Shown here: one piece after another, positions 24,701 to 39,700 of the stretch
Layout: each line of letters begins with the position of its first letter
Position numbering within the stretch: the stretch's first letter is position 1
Origin: Trochalopteron elliotii
Lineage: Eukaryota; Chordata; Aves; Passeriformes; Leiothrichidae
DNA: 64,000 bases
NCBI GenBank assembly: GCA_024734555.1
Contig: JANPWX010000550.1
Location: forward strand, 87,734 to 151,733
Direction: 5' to 3'
Made by a program: the position numbers and the translations under genes
Notes under the pieces: model-generated
Seen by the model: only the letters and a program-made list of their open reading frames with translations
Told to the model about the DNA's origin: nothing
The model's database searches: none

Positions 24701-27700
24701 GAGCCTTGAAAAAGGAATACTTTTACCAGAGCAGGGATAAGGCCAAGGGTTTGTGCAGCACAGGCTGTTTCAGGACTATCTGGAAGTCAGTGGAAACCAC
24801 TCTGTCACTCCCCTCCTCACCTGGACAGGGGAGGGAAGATGTAACAGAAAGTTCCTGGGTTGAGATAAGGGTGGGGAGAGATCAATCCTCAATTACTGTC
24901 ACAGGCAAAACTGATTTGACTGGGGAAAATGAGTTTAATTCATTACCAATCAGATCAGAATAGGGTAGTGAGAAATAAAACCTAAATCTTAAAACACCTT
25001 CTTTCCTCTTCTCCTTTTTTTCCAGGCTCAACTTCACTCCTGATTTTCTACTTCCTACCCCCAAGTGGGACAGGGATATAGGGAAAGGGGGGCTGTGCTC
25101 TGTTCTCCACATGTTGTCTTTGCTGCTTTTTTGTCTGTCTGTCAAATTGTGTCAGGGTAGACAGGTAGGATGGAGGGATATTTGTAAATCCTTGAGGAAA
25201 GGATGATGCCTAATAGAGAGCAAGGACTATCAGTGAGGCATCAGTAAGAGTTCAAAGCCTTAAACCCCAGCCACATGAACAGGCAATTTTTCACATTTTC
25301 AGTGAGCATTTGACATACTTTTAGTGTTTTTTGTTTTCAGTGTTTAACTTAATTACCATTAGGTCTTGAGAAAAAATTAACAGGAACTGGCTCTTTTTCT
25401 CTCAGTTAATCCTCTGAGATTCACGTTGTGGGCCAAGTTCTCCTTAGGGCAACATGTGCTTTATCTCTGTAGATAATAAGGATTTTTGTGAACTTCAGAG
25501 CCTGGCACTGGTGATTGGAAGAGAGATCTTTGACATCACACTGCAATTTCTCCTCTGTTCTTTGTTTTCTCTCTCTCTCTCTCACACACACATGACTTTT
25601 CCTTACAAGGACATTATGTTGGGTTTGTAAGCGTGTGAGGAGACAGGGAACAGAAAATCAAGAGCAAGTCGTGCCATTTCTTTGCAAATTTAATCTTCAT
25701 TAGACCTGGTACAACTCCAGTGATGAGCAGAGAATGATCCTGAATATTGGGACATGCTCAGTTTTTAAATATAAAGCACTCTGATAGGTAAAGATAAACA
25801 TTCCAGGATTATTCCTACATTATTTAATTTGATGTTTTTTTAAAGTCTCAGCAGCACAGGGAAAGCACTATAGGTCTCTTGTATGTTTTTTTACTTATTA
25901 ATTTCACCCCCTCCTGTTTCTGCTTCCCCCAGTAATCCTGTGAGGACCCTTCCATATTTATTTCTAATTTGTTTGTTTGGTGGTTTTGTTTTGTTTTTTT
26001 TTTTTTTGCTGTTGTGAACAGTGAGTCTCACTTCAGCTTCTCTCTGATCCTGGGAACAATCCTCAGCTTTTCTGTCCCAGTGGGTTTTTTTTTTGTAGAA
26101 GAATCCCTTTCTGTTCCTAAGTCAGAGATGTTTAATGTTCCTCTTTCACTGCTCTGGTCTCACCCAAACCCTTCCCTTTGAGAGATGAACATTTTTGCAC
26201 AGTAATGCTTTGTTGGGCGTTTCTATGAAGTCTTTTGACAAGAACAAAACACCATCCAAAACTCTGCTATTCTTGTTCAGCAGGAAGTGTTCTTTGCATT
26301 ACTTTAAATAGCAGGTTGCCAGTTTTTTGTCATTTTGATTGCTCTGGAACAAAGGGTAGACATGGAGCTTGGCTTGGCAGGGGTTTAACTTAACTTCTTG
26401 CTTTTTAGCTGGAAAGGGGGAGAATAAAGGGCTCTAGAGATGGCTTTGTGGTAACGTTTTGCAGTTCCAGTGAGGTCATGGAGAAGCTCTGCAGTGCTGC
26501 AGGAGGCTGCTCCCAGCTGCTTTCACTTCCCACTGGGAATATGGGAATGTGTGGGACCAAAGCACGGAGCCCTTGGAGAGCAGAGGGGCGAGGACAGGAG
26601 GAATCACAGATCCCCCTGATCAGAGCTTGAGGTTTTTATACCTCACCTGTTGCAGAAGGAAGAGTTTCCTGTTCTAGAAGCATCAATCCGTGGTTTTTGC
26701 CTGGCAGATGAGAATGGATTTCCAAAGGGTTGTGCATCAATCAGGTGAATTTTGATGGCTGCTCTCTTACAGGAGCGTCAGAAGCAGCTGGAAAGCCTTG
26801 GCATATCCCTGCAGTCCTCTGGAATAAAGGTTGGGGATAATAAGTGCTTCCTGGTTAATTTGAATGCAGATCCAGCTCTCAATGAACTCCTGGTGTACTA
26901 TTTAAAGGTAAAAAAAAATCTTTGTATATAAAAATTTCTTAATGTCTGAAGTGGGCCTCTAATTCAGTTGGCAGGGGTGTACTTTGAGAGATTTATAAAA
27001 CTGTGTATCTAAAAAATAGGAAGATTTTTTATTAAGATTTTGATTAGTACAACCTTTTTATTTCAAATGTAATTCTTTGTAGCATAGGAAAAGTTGGGTG
27101 ATTTGATGTTTTTGTTTGTTTTGGTTTTCTTTGGTGCTTTTTAAAAGAAATTTAGATGTGTTCTTTTTGAGAAACTGTCTCCTGTTCTGGGATGAAGGCT
27201 TTTTGTTGGTTGGGGTGTTTTATGCAAACTTTCACAAGCTTTTACCCATGAAATTGTTCTATATGAAGATTGGGCATATCAGTAGTCAGCTTCTCCACAT
27301 GTAGTCTAAATTCTGGCTGCTCTTTTCAGTTTATGAAGTGCATTTTTAATCCTCCTCGTGCAACTTGCCAGGAGTGAAAAACAAGTTCTGTTCTGCCTCA
27401 GCACTTCTGATGTGCACTCTCTGTTTCTTATCTTAACCATCAAACACATGATGTGACTTTTGGACCCTATGCTGAAATATTGGGGCAGTTTATTGTGGTT
27501 TTTACAAATTCTAGATGGAGGACTCGGGAGGAGAAACAAGGTACAACCATTTTAAAGTCACATCTTGGAGTGCAAGTTCTAAAAATTTCCTAGCAAATGT
27601 CAGTAGTTTGAGCTTCACATTAAATCATTCTCTTCCCTTTGAAGTGGGATAGTAACACTCAAAACAGCCACAAAATCAGCAATTAGGCTGAAAGATGGTT

Positions 27701-30700
27701 TTGATTTAGACAGTCGTAAGAAATATGTGATCCTCTTTTATATCAGCTATCGTGGCTCTGCCATATCTCAATAAATCAAAGGAAAACACTTTTTCCATGT
27801 TGTATCTGCTAAAAAAAGAAAACCACATTAAAAAGGAGAAAAGAGCTGAGGTTTTGGGAGAGGTTTGACTCTTTCCCAGACAACTTGAATGTATAAGTCC
27901 AGAGTGTGACTCAGCTGCTAAATCACTGACAGATACTGGGACAGATCCCACATCTCCCAGTGGTCACTGGGGGCAAGGACAAGAGCAAGGCAAAGACTTT
28001 GGCCCATCAGGAAAAGTCTCAGGTGGTTCTTTCCCTTTTCTAGGGAAAACTCCTTGGGGTAGATTTTGTCTCCTTCAATTAGCCTTTGTTATTTTTTTTA
28101 ATAACTCAGAATTTGTCTTGCTCCTGGGGAATTTTGGTGTGAAAATCCCCATGCTTTGAAATTATTATGATAAAAATATTTGCAGCTGTTTTTTCTAAAA
28201 TCCTGAGATTTAACTCTCTTGTTTCTCAGAATATTTGCCCACATTCTCTCTGAGCAGGTCCTTCAAGTACTGAAGAACAACCTGAACTGACCTGTCTAAG
28301 CTTTTATATCTGTTCTTCAATAATAGCTTGGAGATGCCTAAAAAAGAGATTTCTGTCCCAAAATGGGGATCCAGCCCTGGCAGTGGTGGAGTTCCCATCC
28401 TTAAAGCCTTGTGGGTGTGGCACTTGGGGACATTTGGGGACATGGCCTTGGCAGTGCTGAGGGATGGTTGGATGATCTTAAAGTGGTTTTTCTAACCTCA
28501 GCAATTTTATGTGTGGGGTGATCCTTCCATCTTCCAAATCCCCCATGCCTTGAGTATCCAGGAATTTCCTGAGCTGTTGCTGATCCAGGTGGAACCTCCA
28601 TAATCACCATGGATCTGCCACTGTGAGCCTCTCCTAATTCCTGCCTGAAATCCTTTATTCCTTTAGCTTCTACAACATCCCAAGGCACTGAAATCCCTCA
28701 TGAAACCATAAAAAACTCTTTATTTTCATGTTTAACTGTTGCCTGTAAACTTTCCTGAGTGTTCCCTGCTTGTTATTGTAAGACAAAGCATTAATTTGCT
28801 TCTCCTTTTCCCTCTAAGAGAAGTATTGAACTGCTCTGAAATTTTGGGACCAGATGACACAACACATCCAGAAGGAGAATGGGTGAATTAGACCCAAGTG
28901 AACCTCTGCAATCCATGGTTAACATCTGAATTAATATTTTTTTTCCCCAGGAACACACATTAATAGGCTCAGACAACTCCCAGGATATCCAGCTGTGTGG
29001 AATGGGAATTCTTCCTGAGCACTGCATCATAGACATCACCCCAGAAGGCCAAGTTATGCTGACCCCACAAAAAAATACCAGGTGAAGGAATAAAATGCAG
29101 CCACAGCTGTTTGATAGTTGTCATTTTACCCAGAATTTTATGAGTAATGGTGCACAAAGATACTTGGAAAAGAAACTTCTCTATCTCCTCCATAGTGAGA
29201 AAAATTCTGCTGCTTGTGTGCTGCTTTTACATTTTAATTGTCACCTGTTCCTCTGTCAAACTCATGTTCCATTCCAGTGAGATTTCTCTCAGGGAGGGTG
29301 TTTGTAGCCCAGATTTTCAAAGAGAAGATGAGTAAATTGCATGTGCTTTCAGCAAGTAGATACTCAGTGATTTGCAGCTGTGCAGATGTAACTCCTATCG
29401 AAATTTGAATTAATTTTCTAGGAAATCTGTTGATATGCAAAGAGCTGCTGAAGCATTTGTTGCTTTATTCAATTAAGTAGCTCTACTTGAGAAGCAGCTG
29501 GCACATTCAGATTGATCACAAAATGACATGCAGAGTCAGCATCTCCAATAATTTATTGTTAATACACAAAATTCAAACTTTTCAGGTTTACCCTGATTTC
29601 TGGCTAATCCCGCTCAGAGCAGATTGGACTGGGTGAAAACCTGAGATTCCCTTAAATTTGAGTTATCCCACAATCCTATTTTCAAATTTAATGTGACTCT
29701 GAAATAAGTTTCTGATCATTTTTAGTGTATTTAAGCTATTCATGTAGCAAAGGTTGCCTTATTGAAATATTTCTATTTTGTATCTGTATTTCAGAGCAGT
29801 GTGCAAGTGCTTTAGTGACCTTTTTTTCCAGGCTGCTCATTTTTAAGTTCTGATTTTACTCCCCACACACAGCTGTAGTAATATCTGTCTAAATGTACTG
29901 AACTTCATGAGCTTAGGAGGTCAAAAAAAAAAAAGCTGAATTTGAGGAGTGTGTGAAACAGCACTAGGTAGATCAGTGAATTTTGTGGGAATATTTTGCC
30001 TATTTGCAACCCATAAATCTCTTCTCCTACCTTTACTTGTTGCAGTAATGGAAGTAATACTGTGAGGGTAAAAAAATAAGCTTTATATAAATATATTTAC
30101 TTTAGATTTTTGCCTTTTCACAGGACATTTGTAAATGGCTCTGCTGTCATGTGTCCCATCCAGCTCCACCATGGAGACAGAATCCTGTGGGGAAACAACC
30201 ATTTCTTCAGGTAACAAAAGTTATTAAAGGAATTGTAAATTGGCACCCACTTTGTTTTGGCTTAAGGTACGAGGAAAGATGGGGATTATAAAAGCAATAC
30301 TGATGTTGGACTGGTTTTTAATGCTAAATTTTATTATAAGGTCACTGTGCTCTCTGTCCCTGGTAGTTCCAGCCATATCTGTGACCTTCCTGTATCAGGA
30401 TCACTGGTAGATGTTTTCTGTTCAAGACTGTACTTTGAAACCCTCTGAAATACCTCAGAAATCAATGGTTTGGAATGATAATCTAAAATTTCATTGCTTT
30501 GTTTTATCCTTTAAAGGAGAACTGACATAAAAAAGTGAGGTATCACTTCATTATTGCCCCTAAATTATGTGGATGTAGAATGACTAAAAAATGTCATGAT
30601 TATCTAAACCGTGTTATTGGTAGTATCTGATACTTAATTATGAAAATGTAGAATGGATTAATTAGTTTACCTTCTGCTCCTGTTTTTGCCCTGAGGAAAA

Positions 30701-33700
30701 TTACACCCACAGGAGATCAATAAAATTTGAAAGGGGAAAACAATCTGCTTTGGAGGCTCTCCTGAATTCTAACAATATTTGAAAGCAACCCTGTGTTTCA
30801 GAGCTGAGCAATTAACAGTTCTCTGAACATTTTCCCTCTTATTTAAAGGCTGAATTTGCCAAAGAAGAAGAAGAAGGCAGATCATGAGGACGAGGAGCGG
30901 GACAACTCCATGAAGTGCAGTAACAGTGTGGAGCAGCTGGATATAGATGGAGACAATTCCAGTGAGGTCTCCAGTGAGATCAACTTCAGCTATGAATATG
31001 CCCAGATGGAAGTCACCATGAAGGCTCTTGGTAGTAATGGTAAGGAGCCACAAAAATTTTGGGGAATGTGTACAAAATACAGGGATAACCACAGACATCT
31101 TCCCTTGTAACTTCCTTTTGGAGAATGTTTCTTGTCAGTGACTCACCACAGTCATTTTTGTGCTTGAGGAGGGAAAAACAGCCATGGCAGGCTGTTTGGT
31201 TTGGCAGTTCTTGCTGAGGGGAAGGCCAAAAGTGGAATGCTGGTGGAACTGCAGTCTCAAATCAAAGTGTTTTCACTTGGCTGTTTATTTTTCTTGTGTT
31301 ATGTCTCGCTCAGGCATTAACTGCAGTGATTTCTGTCTCTGAAACCATGTTTTTGACTTTTTGTGGTCTTGTGCAGCTGTCCCAGAATGACACTATTTTG
31401 GGAGACAGGAGGACTTTTTTTTTTTTTTTTCCCCAGCTTGGGCTTTCCCTCTTCTTACTCCTCTTAAATCATCTGCCCTGTAAATGTCTGTTTTGCTTCA
31501 GAATTCAGCAGCACTTCTTAAACACACACTGCAGCAAAACCTTCCTCTTGTTACCTGCGCTCACGCCACGCATCCAGGACGCTCCTCAGCATGGATCTCA
31601 CTGTAATACTCCCTTTATTTTCAAATTCTCCCTAGACCCAATGCAGTCCATCCTGCAAAGCCTGGAGCAGCAGCACGAGGAGGAGAAGAGGTCAGCTCTG
31701 GAGAGGCAGAGGCTGATGTACGAGCACGAGCTGGAGCAGCTGCGGCGGCGGCTGTCGCCCGAGAAGCAGCATTTCCGCAGCATGGACAGGTTCTCCTTCC
31801 ACTCCCCCAGTGCCCAGCAACGCCTCAGGCAGTGGGCAGAGGAGAGGTGGGTGACCTCACTGTGAGGGTTTCAGTCAAATTTTTCACAATTTTTCACGGG
31901 GTGGGGGGGGGTTTCAGTCAGATTTTTTCTGCAGTGAGTTTGGCAAGATTTTTCAGTCGCGGTGAATTTCTCTGAGGGCTCGTGGAGGACACAGCCAAAA
32001 TATTTATCTTAAGAGTCACAGAATGATAGGGCAGGTTGGGTTGGGAGGGTCCTCCAAGACCATCCAGTTCCACCCCTGCCATGGGAAGAACACTTTCCAC
32101 TATCCCAGGTTGCTCCAAGCCCCATCCAACCTGGCCTTGAACACCTCCAGAACAACCAGACCTAAAATGGTAGAAAATATGAGAAATAATGAGTTCCTGC
32201 TTTGTTATTAAGGAGAAGCTCTACCCTGATCAGCAGCAAATTTAACTAAAGGTGGGGTGATTGGATGAAATTTTGAGGCTCCTGTGTGAATTTGTTCTTT
32301 CATGGGTCATGGATGACTCAGCTGCTGGGAGGTTGTTTTTCCCCTTGACTCAGATCCAGCTGTCTGACCTGGGCAGGTGCTGGCAACCAGAAGAGTGCAA
32401 ATTTAAAAAAGGGAATAAGAGGATGGTACAAAGAATTTTAATCCAGATCCTTGTAAAAACCATTTAATAACCACAGAGGGGTCGCTGTCCACTCTGCCTC
32501 TTACTGGGTGATGGCACTGAGGTTATTTACTTCAGCCCCTAAATAATCTTTTTCACTATTGCTGCCAAAAAGAGCAGCTGCAGGAGGAAGTTGAAACCCT
32601 AAATAAACGAGTGTGGTAAAAACATGGTCATGAAAAATACAAATCTAATATATATGGATAGAAAAGCAACTTTGGAAGTAAAAAATACTTCAGACAGCCT
32701 GACAAGGTGCTAGCTGTGTGCCTGGGATGTTTTGTGGCACCAGGCTCCTGGGCTGCACAGTTGCCACTCTCTCTCACACTTGCCAGGAAGGCCAGTGAGC
32801 AAGTGGGTCATGTCTGAATAAACCTTTCTCTGTAACATGGAGCATCCAAATCTGTGGATGGAAAACTCTGGAATGAGCCACACAATAGCTGCCTGTTCAG
32901 CAGATGCATGGAGAAGTCTCCAAAGCCAGCAGCATCCTAATTTTCATCTCTCTAAATTCATACAGATTGGATTTTTTCCCAGTTGAAATGTAATTTCATA
33001 CACCTGATTTTTGTGTTCAAAATGATAAAATTATTTTGGTGTGAAGGGACCCAAAAGCCTTTTTAGTCCCATCCCCTGCCATGGGCAGGGACACCTTCCA
33101 CTGTCCCACATTGCTCCAAACCTTGTCCAGCCTGGCCTTGGACACTTCCAGGAATCCAGGGGCAGCCACAGCTTCTCTGGGAATTCTATTTCAGGCCCTG
33201 ACCAACCTCACAGGAACAATTCCTGCCCAATATCCCACCTAACCCTGCCCTCTGGCAGTGGAAGCCATTCCCTGTGTCCTGTCCCTCCATCCCTTGTCCC
33301 AGGCCCCTCTCCAGCTCTCCTGGAACCCCTTTAGGCTCTGGAAAAGGCTCTGAGCTCTCCATGGAGAGTTTTTCTTCTCCAGGTTCACACCCCCAGCTCT
33401 CAGCCTGGCTGCAGAGCAGAGGGGCTCCAGCCCTTGGAGCATCTCTTTGGCTTCTGCTGGAATCTCTCCTTATCCTCCTGATGTTGGGAGCCCCAGACCC
33501 AAGATTTGGGAGCCAAGGATGTTGTGTAGGGCAGTGTCCAAACCTTTGCACAAGTTCAGGTGAAGTCCAGGCCTTGTGAACATAAAGTTGCTCCTGGATT
33601 TTCTGCAGGGACTCATCTCATGTCCAATATTTTTTAACAGCCCCACTATAATGTTACCTGTCCCTTCCCTCTTTAATCCTCACCTACAAGCCCTCAGTAG

Positions 33701-36700
33701 CCTCCTCATCCATTTGTTTTGCCTTCAGGACATAAACCTCACGATTTTTCCTGTCTCCCCTTCCCAATCCCATTCTTCCAGAGAAGAAATGCTGACCCAC
33801 AGCCTGAGGAAGCTGCGAGAGCAGATTGTTAAAGCCAATTTGTACGTGAGGGAAGCCAATTTTATTGGAGAGGAGCTGGACAAGAGGACAGAGTACAAAG
33901 TGACCCTCCAGATCCCAGCTTCAAGCCTTAATGCCAACAGCAAGGTACAGTCACCCTGACTGAATTAAATGGTTGTTCAGTAAGTTTGTCCTTCAGTGTT
34001 CAGATTTCTTTCACTCTGACCATAATGGTTGAGTTAGTTTTCCACTAATGTGCATTAAATACATCCTGATCTTATTTTGTACCATGAAAGTCCTATAATG
34101 TGCCTTAAAAGATAAATGTTTGGGTGCAAGACCTTTCCCCTGGTGTTGAAGTTCCCACTTGCTGCTGTTGCAGAGTGACAAAGTCTCTGCAGGTTGGGTA
34201 ACATCTGTTGCAAGTGTTTACTGTCCCTGTGTGGACATTTGATTTTGCATCATCCCAGTGAGCTGCAAAGGTTCTGCCATTCCCATCTGGAGGGAGGAAC
34301 TGGAGCAGAGAGGATTTGGATTATTTGTTCCCAGGCATCTTAGAAATTTTGGAAGGAGGGAGCTGAACTCAGACTTCTGTGTCTCAGCTGCTTAAACTGG
34401 TGTTATTTCTTGAAGCCAAATCAGTATTTTGGTGATACTCAGCCTGTCCTTTGTACAGTAGATGGATTTTATTCCAGGATTATAATTTCTGTCAGTTGTT
34501 TTGGAAGATTTTCTCCCAATTTTCTGGGGAAGACACATCCAGAAACAGGATGATAAAGAGGGTTAAGTGTCTGCACTAGTTGAAAGTTGCAGGCAGTAGT
34601 AATTTTAGCTGGAACTCCATCCAGGCCTGCTGGAACTTGAGGATATTTGTGAAATACTTAAATGTTCCCATTTCTAACACTTATGCAAGGTGAAAATCCA
34701 TGGAAACCAGTGCCTGTAGCTGTGATTAGACTGCCCAGTTAAAATGAACACCAATACACTGTGACAGCTGAACTCAGAGCCTGTCACACTCAGATATGGC
34801 TGCTCAAGCCAGAATAAAAAAAAAATACCGACAGACTTTCCCAAATATATTCTCAAGTTTGTGTTAGTTTTAAACTCTTTTTTTCACTGTTGTGACACAA
34901 ATTCCTTCTTGGCATCCCTTTGTTTCACAGAGAGGTGCAATTCTCAGCGAGCCTGCAATCCAGGTGAGGAGGAAAGGCAAAGGCAAACAGATCTGGTCCC
35001 TGGAAAAGCTGGAGAATCGACTGGTGGATATGAGGGACCTTTACCAGGAGTGGAAAGACTGTGAGGAAGACAATCAGGTAAGTAAAAAAGTATTCCTGTA
35101 ATTACACTCCTGCTGCATTTTCAGGAGGATTGTTGGGTGGAGGTGGGGAGGGGATATGCAAAGAGCTGAGTTTCCCTGAGGTTTTGCTTTTCCTAGTACT
35201 GAATTGATCCTCAGCATTTCATTAACCCTTATCTTGTCACTCTGATCCCTGCTTGCATGCATAGTTTGGTGGGTGAGGGAGTGGAGCACACAATAGGAAG
35301 AAGCAGCAGTAACACAACAGCAGTTAATGTTCAGGAATCTGGCAGAGTTAAGGAGAACTTGCTCAGGACAGGCTTTACCCAAAGTAAAATTCATTTCTAT
35401 TCTTCTTGTGATCTAATCTGGCCTCAAGCCCCTTTTTCTTTCACAGGGCTGGTTGTGCAACACTTTGCAAAGTGTTTCCTGGGAGGTTTGTTTTCCTGAC
35501 AGGACTCTGGATTTGCTTGCAGGTGATGAGAGCTTATTTCAGGAGAGCTGATCCCTTCTATGACGAGCAGGAAAACCACAGCCTTATTGGAGTAGCCAAT
35601 GTTTTCCTTGAGTGCCTGTTCTATGATGTGAAGCTTCAATATGCTGTTCCAATCATCAATCAGAAGGGAGAGGTTTGTCATCCTTTATAATCTGTCCTTA
35701 CTCAAAAGTTTCCTTACAGCCTGTGGATCTTACTACCAGGATGGAGGAGATAATTTCCACTTTCATGTGCACAAGTTCTTCCCTAGCAGTGTGGAATTGT
35801 ATAAATCCCAGAATATTTTGCCCGAGTTTTCAGACAGCTCTGAGTCCCAGCATGATGATTGTGAAAGGAGAAATCTTCCTGAGGGAAACAGCCCAAAATA
35901 AGTCCTTTAGATGAGCTATAACTCCACTGGTTTCACTGCCTGCCATCAGGAAAATAGATTCTTAAATATATTCTGTAAGAGCAACTTCAAAGGCAGCAGA
36001 GCACACCAGGCAACATTCTCCATGCTCTGCATCAAGTGTGCACTTTGCAGACTCTGCAGAGACTGGTTTGAAGGTGAGATTGCTCCCCAAGTCACCCCAG
36101 GGACTGATTTCTTCATGGTTTTTGCAACAAAGGCTTTTTGATTCTTGCTCCAAAGTGTTTCCTTCATGTGGTGCAACAAATGCAGAGTGCAAGAGCAGTG
36201 CAAAAAGGAATGAAATGTTGGCTGCTTTCAGACTGGGAGAGGGTGAAGGTGTCACTGTTTCCTGGCACACAGATAATAATTCTGCCTCCTGTCCTGCCAG
36301 GTTTCGGGTCGTCTCCACGTGGAAGTTGTTCGAGTGAGCGGGGAAATCGATGACAGGCTGGTGGGAGGTGAGGACAGTCCTGACTACACCAATGAAAATG
36401 ACATCCAGGAGAGAAAACTTGTCTGCAGGGTGAGTTCCAGATGTATCCCAGCCTCTGGGGTTGCTCAAAAGCAACCTTTTCTCTTCCCATCCTGAGTCAG
36501 AAAGAAATCCTTGGCTTCTGGACATTGTGTGTCTCTTTGTGACCTCATTTTGTTTCTGGAATGGCTGAAGTAACACAAGATCATGAAGTTTGGGGTTGTT
36601 CCTTTCATTAATTGCATTTAAATGCCAAAGGCTCACCCCAGGGAGTTTCTTGGAATCCAGGGAAAATCTTTGCATTAGGATTGGCACTGCAATATCCAAT

Positions 36701-39700
36701 TCAAGAAGAGTCACAGAATGTGATACACTCCCACCATTCTAGGAATCATTATCTCTTAATATTTCTTCTTCTCTCAGTATTTATTTCTGTAAATATTAAA
36801 TATTTTGTAAAATATGTACAGGGTGTTTATTCCTGTTAATAAAAAAAAGGAGATTAGTAGGAAGTATTTACCAGCACTTCTGTGTTAAACTACAAGCTAC
36901 AGGTAAGAAAAGAAAGGCAAATAAACATTACAGGGAGTGGTCCCCAGCCTTTGACTTCTGGAAAATATGAACTCTTTGTGAGAAATTGTGCTTTTTTTTC
37001 CCCCCACTCTTTATCCTGTTCCACAGAGCTGCAGTGTTTACAAGCAGGATGGGGCATTTAGCAAAAAATATTCCTGCCTGATCATGAGGATTGTACTTCA
37101 TGCAGAAGTCCAACTCATTTGCTCTTAATTTGACAAATAGGGAATAAAATTTTATTAAATATATGGTGAATATGATGGCTTTGTTTAGATCAGAATGAGA
37201 ATTCACAACATTTTGTTTCTATTTGCCTTTGATTTGATGAGGGGACAGGCTAATGTTGCCTTCTTTGGGGTTGATTTTGGGTTATTTTCAGCATCACAGA
37301 GTAAAAACAAGTAGTATCTTAAAACCAAGCATTTCTGGAGCATATAGAGGAGCCACTGGAAATACGAGATTTTTATTGTATTCCTCTTCAGTTGCAATGG
37401 GTTTGGTGCATTTCACCATTAAAAATGAGCAGAATGTCCCTTCCAGAAATATGAGCCTGGTGACATCTAGTGACTGTGTTCAGCTGCTGCACTCCAAATG
37501 TTGTCTCCAACGAGTATCAGTGCAGAAAATTAATTTGCTAATTTGCTTTTGGTTCGCTGTTCTTATTTTTTTTTTATCCTTTGCAGTGAAACATTGTTCT
37601 GCCAGGTGATTTTTTTTAAACTCCATGCCTGACGAATAAATGCTTTTCATTTCTTTCTCACCTCCTTTCCAGATTAAAATACTTCAAGCTACAGGTTTGC
37701 CACAGCACCTGTCCAACTCTGTGCACTGCAAATACACATTTTGGGATCAAGTGGAGCCAGTTAATGTCACTCCTGAGGTGGATCCTTCCCAATCTTCCAT
37801 CAGCAAGGAGCCACGGTGCATGGTTGTCTTTGACCACTGCAATGTAATTTGTTTTTCTGTTTTATTAATTAAACTGTAAGGCAGGCAAAAAAAGAAAAAG
37901 AAAAAAAGAGGCAGCCTTAGGTTTGTGTAGCTGTTTTATCTCCCTCTTTTCTCACATTATATTTCATGACCATTTTTAATTTCATAATGTTGATACGCTA
38001 ATATTTTTTTAATAAGAACTTAAATGTCTTCAGAGTCCATTTAAGTTTGATTCTTGTACACTGTTCATTTGTACCAAAGTTACTGAAGGTGAAGTGGGTT
38101 AATAAAGGAAAACATCAGTTCATCACAGAAACTTATATTAGAATTTCTCCACAGTAAAATTCACTGTGGATGAAGGATATTTATCTGAGGATATTTGATG
38201 TCAGTAACTGAGCTGATCACTCTAAACTCTGATGAAACGAAGAGAAATGTCCCAATTCTGGGACATGGGGCTGCTGTAGATGCTGAAGTTGGATTGTTAG
38301 AGGTCAGAACAGACTATTTAGGACAGACTCTTTCTTCCCACTGGCTTTGAGCAGCTGAGCAGAGGAATCTTTAATAGAGACATCTAAAGTCAGCTTGGAT
38401 GAATCCCAGGCAAATCACCCCCAGTTCTCATCATGTTCTATCACTTCTTATCACACTGAGCAATTTATTCCTCTTACCATTTGTGAAATGGATGTAACAC
38501 CTTCTGATGAGTTTTGATTTTCTGATTCTGAACATTACAACATATGCTTTGATTTTTTTTCTGAGCTGTTGGCTCAGGGCTTGCAGCAGTCTGTGGTCAT
38601 TTTTCAGCTCCTTATAGCCTTTAATCTTTGGAAAATCACATACCTTTGACCTGCCTCCTGATTTTCCAAACTGAGGCATCACTTCCTTTCCCCTGGATTG
38701 TGTCTTGGGAACCAGGGGGGGGTGGATTTTACTAAATGCATTCATTAAAATCAGGGCAGTAAAATCTCCCAGCCTGAGTCATGTAGTCACAGTCACCAAC
38801 TGATTTGTCCCTTCCAGGAGGTTTCTGTGAATATTTCTGAAGACTTCATGGAACATCTTTATGATGGTGCTTTGGCCATTGAGGTTTATGGGCAGAAGCA
38901 GAGCGGTGACCGTAAAAACCCAGCCCTGTGGGATTTGGGAATCATCCAGGCCAAAACACGCAGCCTTCGGGACAGGTAAACGTGGGAAACACATCTTTGG
39001 GTTAGGATTTGGGAATAATCACTGGTTTTGAAGCAGGTTTGGGGCAAGGAGTCAGATTTTGAACTGAAGGATGACTCCAGTTCGTTCCTGGCCATGAAAC
39101 GCCGTCCCTGTAGTGCTTCCACTGGAAAAGTATTATTCCTTATTACCTCAGTTTGGGTAAATATGCAATATTGTGGTAATTCAGACTGCAGGGGGGTGTT
39201 GCTTGTTTGTTTGTTGGCACCATTTGTTGTCCCCAAAGTAATCTTGTAGTAGCATTTTCTTAAATGTGAGTTGGTTTGCCCCTTCAATTAGAAGGCAGCT
39301 CTGCATCTTGATTTATTGACTTCTCTTTTTACTTGCAGCTTAAGCTTATATTGACTATTAATCTGCATTAGGGAAATTTTTTAAAAAAGGCAAATATGGC
39401 AAAGAGGAAAGGGATGCTCTAAAATAGTGAGTTATGTTTGATAACTAAGTAGTAAGCACCTCTATCCTTTTTAATTTTGAAGTTCTACAAAAATGGCTGT
39501 TTCTTATTAAGCCCTGGGAAGAGGTGGAGAGAAGGCAGAGACAATGAAGAAGGTCAGGAAAGTGCTCTGAATCTTGAGAGCTTGTGAGACAATGTCATGT
39601 TTCATTCTTCTGTCTTCCATTTCAGTCTGATTGCCCTGACAACACCGGGCTACTGTGGCAGGAGTTGAGACCAGAGCTTAAATGTGAAACTGGGGCTTGT

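Larger units (their letters stand above)
31847..33781. other. Intron with two antisense CR1 copies
   Basis: About 1.9 kb. Besides the CR1 pieces at 32014-32160 and 33040-33545, nothing was recognised. Confidence 0.6.

Noticed and set aside
31847..31851. Alternative donor four bases downstream
   Set aside because: Using GT at 31851 would shift the reading frame. The donor at 31847 gives AEEREE, matching the human AEERE.
31296..31865. 189-codon + strand frame containing stalk sequence
   Set aside because: Only the part from 31636 is the real exon. The upstream half is intron read through the acceptor by chance.
35962..36714. 250-codon open frame on the minus strand
   Set aside because: It overlaps the well-supported exon 36301-36429 antisense, shows no recognised domain and no conserved pattern. 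It is probably a chance frame.
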